A stretch of DNA of 64,000 nucleotides from an uncultured Collinsella sp. (lineage in GTDB: Bacteria > Actinomycetota > Coriobacteriia > Coriobacteriales > Coriobacteriaceae). This document shows, piece by piece, positions 59,241 to 64,000 of the stretch; within the stretch, counting starts at the first letter, position 1, and the number at the start of each line of letters is the position of its first letter. The notes beneath the pieces are model-generated. The model did not search any database, had not been told where the DNA came from, and worked only from the letters and a program-made list of their open reading frames with translations. The position numbers were made by a program, and so were the translations under genes. The stretch lies in assembly GCA_958412345.1 (NCBI GenBank), contig CATYSO010000001.1, forward strand, positions 124,001 to 188,000. Reading direction: 5' to 3'.

Positions 59241-62009
59241 ATGCTGATGCTCAAAACCGCCACGGTACTCGAAGCTATCTCCAAGCGCCGCCGCACGGCG
59301 CGCCCTGCCGCTCACACCGGCCTGTCCAAGAACACCATTTTCGCCGCCACCCATAGCGCCGAGGACGCCCTCGTGCTGCTTGACGCCAGGGCTGGCGGAC
59401 TCGGTACCGAGCACGCCGCCGAGCGCCTAGACGCCATCGGCCCCAACACCATCGAGGCGCCGACCAAGACACTCGTCCGCCGCATCGCCGACGCGTTCAT
59501 CGACCCCTTCGCCGGCATCCTCGCCGCGCTCGCGCTGGTCTCGCTCTACATCGACGTGCTCGCCGTGCCCGAGCCCCAGCGCGACCCCTCCACGGTCATC
59601 GTTATCGGCATCATGCTGCTGGTATCGGGCGGCATGAAGTTTATCCAGGAAGCCCGCAGCGGCAATGCGGCCGAGGCCCTCAAGGATCTGGTCTCCAACA
59701 CCTGCTGTGCCCTGCGCGACGGCGAGCGTATCGAGATCCCCTTCGACGAGCTCGTCCCCGGCGATGTGATCCGTCTCTCTGCCGGCGACATGGTGCCGGC
59801 CGATGCCCGCATCATCACCGCGCGCGACCTGTTTGTGATCGAGTCCGCACTCACCGGCGAGAGTGAGGCTATCGAGAAGACCGCTGTCATCACCGTCGTC
59901 GAGGGCGCCGACGGCTCCGCACTGCCGCTCTCTGCCTGCAAAAACATCGTCTTTACCGGCACCTCCGTGCAAAACGGCACCGCTATGGCACTTGTCGTAG
60001 CCACCGGCTCGGACACTTACCTGGGCGGCATCGCCAAGATGCTCAACGGGCGCGGCGAGAAGAGCGCGTTTGACCGCGGCGTCTCGAGCGTCTCCATGTT
60101 GCTCGTACGCCTCATGCTCGTTATGGCGCCGGCCGTCTTTGCCATCAACGCCGCCACCAAGGGCAACGTCATCGACGCGCTGCTGTTCGCCACGAGCGTG
60201 GCCGTGGGCATCACGCCGCAGATGCTGCCCGTCATCGTGACCACGAGCCTGTCGCAGGGCGCCAAGGACCTCGCCCGTCGCCAGGTCATCGTCAAGGAAC
60301 TACCTGCAATCCAAAACCTGGGCGCCATGGACGTACTGTGCTGCGACAAGACCGGCACCCTCACCGAGGACCGTATCGTTCTCGAGCGCTATCTCAACAC
60401 CGACGGTAACGAGGACGCGCGCGTGCTGCGCCATGCGTTTTTGAACAGCTTCTTCCAGACCGGCCTCAAGAACCTCATCGACCTGGCCGTGATCGACCGC
60501 GCCGACGTGACCCCTTCGGTCGTCGTGCCCGATTCCATGCTGGGCCAGAGCCTGCGCGACCGCTACACCAAGGTCGACGAGGTGCCCTTCGACTTCTCGC
60601 GCCGTCGCCTGAGCGTGGTTGTCGCCGATGCCCAAGGCAAGACCCAGATGGTCACCAAGGGCGCTGCCGAGGAAATGCTCGAGATTTGCTCCTTTGTCGA
60701 GGCCGACGGCACCGCCCAGCCGCTTACCGACGAGAAACTAGCCCAGATTCGCAAGCAAGTGGCAGGGCTCAACGCCGAAGGCCTGCGCGTGATCGCCGTG
60801 GCACAGAAGACCAACCCGCGCACTGTGGGCGAGTTTGGCATCGCCGACGAGTGCGACATGGTGCTGATGGGCTTTTTGGCCTTCCTCGATCCACCCAAAG
60901 CAAGTGCCGCGGGCGCCGTCGCCACCCTCGAGGCCAAGGGCGTGGCGGTCAAGGTCCTGACCGGCGACAACGACCGCGTCGCCGCCACCGTCTGCGAGCA
61001 AATCGGCATCGACGCGAGCAACGTTCTGCTGGGCTCCGAGATCGACGCGCTCGACGACGCCGAGCTGGCGGAGCGCGCCGAGCAGACGCATCTCTTTGCC
61101 AAGCTCTCGCCGCTGCAGAAGGCGCGCCTGGTGCGCGTCATGCGCGAGGTGCTCGGCCATACCGTGGGCTTTATGGGCGACGGCATCAACGACGCCGCCG
61201 CCATGCGCGCGAGCGACTGCGGCATCTCGGTCGACTCTGCCGTCGACATCGCCAAGGAATCCGCCGATATCATCCTGCTCCAGAAGGACCTGGGCGTGCT
61301 CGAGCGCGGCATCATCGAAGGTCGTCGCACCTACGGCAACCTGCTCAAGTACCTCAAGACCACGGTGAGCTCCAACTTTGGCAACGTGCTGTCCGTGACT
61401 GTCGCGAGCCTGTTCCTGCCGTTTTTGCCCATGAGCGCCCTTCAGCTAGTGCTGCTGTCGCTGGTCTACGAGATCGTGTGCATCGCACTGCCGTGGGACA
61501 CCGTCGACGATGCCTGGACTGCCCGTCCGCGTGCCTGGGACGCCGCGTCCATCAAGGGTTTCATGCTCGAACTGGGCCCTGTGAGCTCGCTGTTTGACAT
61601 CGTGACCTTCGCCGCGCTCTTCTTTGTGGTGTGCCCCGCCGCCGTGGGCGCAAGCTGGTCGGAGCTTGCTGCCGCGGGCAACGTCGCAGGCATGGCGACC
61701 TTTGCGGCAATGTTCCAGAGCGGCTGGTTTGTCGAGTCCATGTGGTCGCAGACGCTCGTGATTCACATGCTGCGCTCCCCGCGACTGCCGAGCCCGCGCG
61801 ATCACGCCGCCCCCGCCCTGTGCACGCTCACCGTGCTAGGGCTGGCGCTTGTCACCTGGCTGCCAGCAAGCCCCATCGCCGACGCGCTGGGCCTCATGCC
61901 GCTGCCGGCGAGCTTCTTTGTGCTGCTTATCGGCATCGTCGCCGCCTACATCGCGCTCACTCAGCTGGCAAAGTGCCGCTACATTGCCCGCCACGGCGAG
62001 CTGCTTTAG
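59241..62009 (+). CDS. mgtA: Magnesium-transporting P-type ATPase (type IIIB)
   Basis: A 922-residue ATPase that imports Mg2+ into the cytoplasm. The N-terminal cation ATPase domain is at about 40-90. The actuator loop has the TGES motif (ESALTGESEAIE, about 205). The phosphorylation motif is CCDKTGTLTEDRI (about 370), and the hinge is GFMGDGINDAAAMR. Ten transmembrane helices are expected; the pattern VGITPQMLPVIVTTSLSQGA is typical of MgtA/MgtB. The start at 59241 has AAGGAGGACCCT upstream. Upstream lie a leader ORF and a hairpin. It ends 34 bases before a bidirectional hairpin shared with the convergent lipoprotein gene. Confidence 0.96.
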   Translation: MLMLKTATVLEAISKRRRTARPAAHTGLSKNTIFAATHSAEDALVLLDARAGGLGTEHAAERLDAIGPNTIEAPTKTLVRRIADAFIDPFAGILAALALVSLYIDVLAVPEPQRDPSTVIVIGIMLLVSGGMKFIQEARSGNAAEALKDLVSNTCCALRDGERIEIPFDELVPGDVIRLSAGDMVPADARIITARDLFVIESALTGESEAIEKTAVITVVEGADGSALPLSACKNIVFTGTSVQNGTAMALVVATGSDTYLGGIAKMLNGRGEKSAFDRGVSSVSMLLVRLMLVMAPAVFAINAATKGNVIDALLFATSVAVGITPQMLPVIVTTSLSQGAKDLARRQVIVKELPAIQNLGAMDVLCCDKTGTLTEDRIVLERYLNTDGNEDARVLRHAFLNSFFQTGLKNLIDLAVIDRADVTPSVVVPDSMLGQSLRDRYTKVDEVPFDFSRRRLSVVVADAQGKTQMVTKGAAEEMLEICSFVEADGTAQPLTDEKLAQIRKQVAGLNAEGLRVIAVAQKTNPRTVGEFGIADECDMVLMGFLAFLDPPKASAAGAVATLEAKGVAVKVLTGDNDRVAATVCEQIGIDASNVLLGSEIDALDDAELAERAEQTHLFAKLSPLQKARLVRVMREVLGHTVGFMGDGINDAAAMRASDCGISVDSAVDIAKESADIILLQKDLGVLERGIIEGRRTYGNLLKYLKTTVSSNFGNVLSVTVASLFLPFLPMSALQLVLLSLVYEIVCIALPWDTVDDAWTARPRAWDAASIKGFMLELGPVSSLFDIVTFAALFFVVCPAAVGASWSELAAAGNVAGMATFAAMFQSGWFVESMWSQTLVIHMLRSPRLPSPRDHAAPALCTLTVLGLALVTWLPASPIADALGLMPLPASFFVLLIGIVAAYIALTQLAKCRYIARHGELL

Positions 62010-62042
62010 CACGGTGAGCCGCCACAGTAGACAGCCCAAGGG

Positions 62043-62085
62043 CAAAACCACCACAAAGGTGCCTGTCCCCTTTGTGGTGGTTTTG
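62043..62085. terminator. Bidirectional hairpin (family B, copy 5) between mgtA and a lipoprotein gene
   Basis: CAAAACCACCACAAAGG (62043-62059) pairs perfectly with CCTTTGTGGTGGTTTTG (62069-62085). The A/T ends provide T-runs on both strands. It separates two convergent genes and ends five bases from the second stop codon (complement 62091-62093). Confidence 0.85.
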
Positions 62086-62090
62086 GTGCG

Positions 62091-62768
62091 CTACGAGGCA
62101 TTGGTCAGGCGGCTCCAGAGTTCGTCAATATCGATTTGGTCGCCGCCGCTCAGATAACCGGTGTGAATAAAAGACTCACTATAGATATAGATGTCATGCG
62201 CGCTGTCGCCATCATCTTCGGTGTCGTAGGCCGAAATCACGTAACGGCTGCCGTCGAGCGCCTTGACCAGCCAATACACGGAATCGTCGATTGTGCACTT
62301 CTCCTGCACTATCGCCGCATCGCCGATTGCGCCGGTAAGCGCACGATCGCCCGTCGTATAGCCGCCCACCGAGAGCAAAATCGCCACGCTATCGTCTCCG
62401 CCGCCCGGCTCAAGTTCCTCGTACTCGGACTCCGAAAGCGGTATCGCGCTGTTCGCAAGTTCGTCCACGTCATCCGAAATCTTAGAAAAGGTAAAAGCGA
62501 AAAGTCCCGCGTCATCGGCGGCACCGTAGCCCACGCTCTCGCCTTGCCACTCATAATTTTGATGTTTGAGCAGGCGCACCAGATCGGCACCACCCAGGTT
62601 GATTGCGGCATAGACCGTCACGTTGGCATTGTCGTCCACGCAGGCGGCGTCCGCCGTGCTCGCCGCCTTGGCGCCGCCCGTTGTGCCCGAGCAGCCAGCC
62701 AGCGCGCAAGCCGCCGCGCCCGCGCCCGCCACAAAGGCCGCACGGCTCATCGTCATCTCGTTCATCAT
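62091..62768 (-). CDS. Lipoprotein of unknown function, paralogue of the next gene
   Basis: A 225-residue exported lipoprotein. The signal peptide MSRAAFVAGAGAAACALAGC ends with lipobox LAGC. The mature protein is acidic. It shares with the following upstream gene a type of signal peptide and a similar C-terminus (HTGYLSGGDQIDIDELW against KTGTFTQGG then TIDEFW), so the two are diverged duplicates. No domain family was recognised. The ATG at 62768 has GAGGGACG upstream. The pair and the partial gene beyond form a tandem run on the minus strand. Confidence 0.75.
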   Translation of the reverse strand: MMNEMTMSRAAFVAGAGAAACALAGCSGTTGGAKAASTADAACVDDNANVTVYAAINLGGADLVRLLKHQNYEWQGESVGYGAADDAGLFAFTFSKISDDVDELANSAIPLSESEYEELEPGGGDDSVAILLSVGGYTTGDRALTGAIGDAAIVQEKCTIDDSVYWLVKALDGSRYVISAYDTEDDGDSAHDIYIYSESFIHTGYLSGGDQIDIDELWSRLTNAS

Positions 62769-62803
62769 GTTCGTCCCTCGCTATGATATTGGCCGCATCG
62801 CAC

Positions 62804-63559
62804 TTAGCCGAGCGCGCGTCCGGTCTTTTCCTGCCAGAATTCGTCAATCGTGGGGGCGCCGCCGCCCTGGGTAAACGTTCCGGTCTTGATGGCCTCCTCG
62901 GTAATGAGGTCTAAGCGGTAGTCGCCGTTTTCCATCGGACTCACCATGGCAACGTGACGCGCCATATTGGAACCGTAGACGCACGCAATCCACGAGCCCG
63001 AGGTGATCTGCGCCCGGTCCTCAACCGGAACGGAAAAGCCCGCGATAACATCCTCGCAGCTCGAATAGCCCGCAAGCTGCAGCGTAAACATCACGGTACT
63101 CCCGGTGCCGCCCTTGTCGAGCTTTCCGATTTCATCCTCGCCGAGCCATTCGGTTGCGCCGTCCTTGCTGATATTGCAGACGCTGAGTACGCGGCCTGCC
63201 TCGTTCTCGTACATCTCGAGCGCATCTTGCCAGGTATAGCCCTGTTGCGACGCAAATTCCTGCAACTGCCAGCCCTTAAGCTCGAGCAATGCCGCGATGC
63301 TGATGTTGCGGTGTGCATCCCAGCAGTCGTCCGACCACGTATCGAAACCATCCGTCGAGCTGCTGTCCGCATCCGTGCCGCTGTCCGCATCGCCGGAATC
63401 GTCCGACGTCGCACCCGCGTCCATCTTGTCCTTCACCGGGCGATCATCGTTAAAGTCCGTCGTATCCTGCGCCTGCTGTCCACCGCACCCCGCAAGCGTC
63501 AGCAGCGCCGTTCCCGCCACCGCGACAAACGCCGTGCGCGAAATAACCGTCTCCCTCAT
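62804..63559 (-). CDS. Lipoprotein of unknown function, paralogue of the previous gene
   Basis: A 251-residue exported lipoprotein with signal peptide ISRTAFVAVAGTALLTLAGC and lipobox LAGC. A low-complexity Asp/Ser-rich linker (about residues 35-70) joins the anchor to a globular domain with VSPMENGDYRLDLITEEAIKTG and a C-terminal IDEFWQEKTGRALG. The ATG at 63559 has AAAGGAAC upstream. It lies 35 bases upstream of its paralogue, so the two are probably co-transcribed. No family was recognised. Confidence 0.78.
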   Translation of the reverse strand: MRETVISRTAFVAVAGTALLTLAGCGGQQAQDTTDFNDDRPVKDKMDAGATSDDSGDADSGTDADSSSTDGFDTWSDDCWDAHRNISIAALLELKGWQLQEFASQQGYTWQDALEMYENEAGRVLSVCNISKDGATEWLGEDEIGKLDKGGTGSTVMFTLQLAGYSSCEDVIAGFSVPVEDRAQITSGSWIACVYGSNMARHVAMVSPMENGDYRLDLITEEAIKTGTFTQGGGAPTIDEFWQEKTGRALG

Positions 63560-63634
63560 CGTTGTTCCTTTCCCGTTCTTTATCACGGTGCCGAGCAACG
63601 CACTCGGCACCGATTCACCCATAGCCCGCTCACG

Positions 63635-64000
63635 CTATTGACGGGGCAGTTCCGTCCAGCCAAAACCGGGCTCAAAGCCATCGCGCGTGCCGATCACATC
63701 GCCCGAACCGTTCACCCAAGCCTGGTCCGCCATCACCGAAACCTCGACATCGGTGCCGTCGGGCCTGGTGTAATGGTTGACTCCGCGAATGGCATCGGAA
63801 TACGAGGCCGCGCCCGTCCCCACGCCCGCGCCGGAGAAACTGGCTGCGCTGGCGGCCATGTTCGCGGCGTGCTGACGATCGCTGCGATCGAACCATGCCT
63901 GCTGGTAGCTGTCGAACGCCGCCTGCTGCGAGGCGTGCATCTGCTGCCAGGCCGCAAACTGCTGTTGCTGCTGGGCAATGTTCATCTGCGTGCGTTGGCG
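63635..64000 (-). CDS. C-terminal part of a protein continuing beyond the window
   Basis: The minus-strand frame is open from the window end to the stop at 63635 (about 121 residues visible). It is Gln- and Ala-rich (QQQQQFAAWQQMHASQQAAFDSYQQAW) and then has a small domain HYTRPDGTDVEVSVMADQAWVNGSGDVIGT, a type found at the C-terminus of larger secreted or envelope-associated proteins. An internal ATG at 63985 is a poor start, since the frame stays open upstream. It precedes the lipoprotein pair on the same strand. Confidence 0.6.
   Translation of the reverse strand, partial: RQRTQMNIAQQQQQFAAWQQMHASQQAAFDSYQQAWFDRSDRQHAANMAASAASFSGAGVGTGAASYSDAIRGVNHYTRPDGTDVEVSVMADQAWVNGSGDVIGTRDGFEPGFGWTELPRQ

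Overview
The window is a high-GC chromosomal segment from a gut Coriobacteriia actinobacterium, most likely Collinsella. The support is: a PknB/PBP pair with PASTA repeats, a dnaK-grpE-dnaJ-hspR operon under an HspR-type repressor, a mannose-family PTS with a DUF956 partner, a nadABC-niaR operon, a DUF5692 membrane protein, an outlying hypA with a hypF-C-D-E cluster, and many intergenic palindromes of the kind that litter Collinsella genomes. The genus is an inference from content, not a database match.

Layout. 1-3.2 kb: end of a penicillin-binding protein, then the PASTA kinase PknB. 3.3 kb: tRNA-Arg(CCT). 3.5-6.8 kb: mannose-type PTS operon (IIAB, IIC, IID, DUF956) with a long upstream control region. 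7.2-12.5 kb: hypA, a large FAD/4Fe-4S oxidoreductase, a divergent TetR regulator with two perfect palindromic operators, and DUF5692. 12.7-19.8 kb: exported proteins of unknown function, an AAA/DUF4143 ATPase behind a 25-bp perfect inverted repeat, and clpB. 20-27 kb: an aconitase-family hydratase and the dnaK operon; clpB and dnaK share a near-identical 27-bp operator. 27.7-32 kb: a two-cluster ferredoxin and the NAD biosynthesis operon with a NiaR-type operator. 32.5-39.2 kb: a 2,215-residue surface protein with MBG-type repeats, next to a LytTR/GHKL two-component system. 41.4-49.6 kb: a protein of unknown function, thioredoxin, NikR, hypF-C-D-E and a HAD phosphatase. 50-57.8 kb: carbohydrate genes (IIA-Glc, GH1 6-phospho-beta-glucosidase, AraC, a large glycoside hydrolase, RpiR). 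58.1-64 kb: pyrE, mgtA behind a short leader ORF, two paralogous lipoproteins and a partial gene.

How parts work together. NikR, HypA and HypF-C-D-E point to a [NiFe]-hydrogenase encoded outside the window. HspR plus the shared operators tie ClpB to DnaK/GrpE/DnaJ. NiaR is the last gene of the operon it probably controls.

The most striking non-coding signal is a family of four elements (A1-A4) of almost constant length (146-148 bp). Each abuts the TAG stop of an unrelated minus-strand gene. Their sequences differ but four stems are conserved by compensatory changes, which looks like a selected RNA or a structured mobile element. Other palindromic families (B-I) also sit on or within a few bases of stop codons. 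A 207-bp palindromic element is inserted in frame inside hypF, adding 69 residues.
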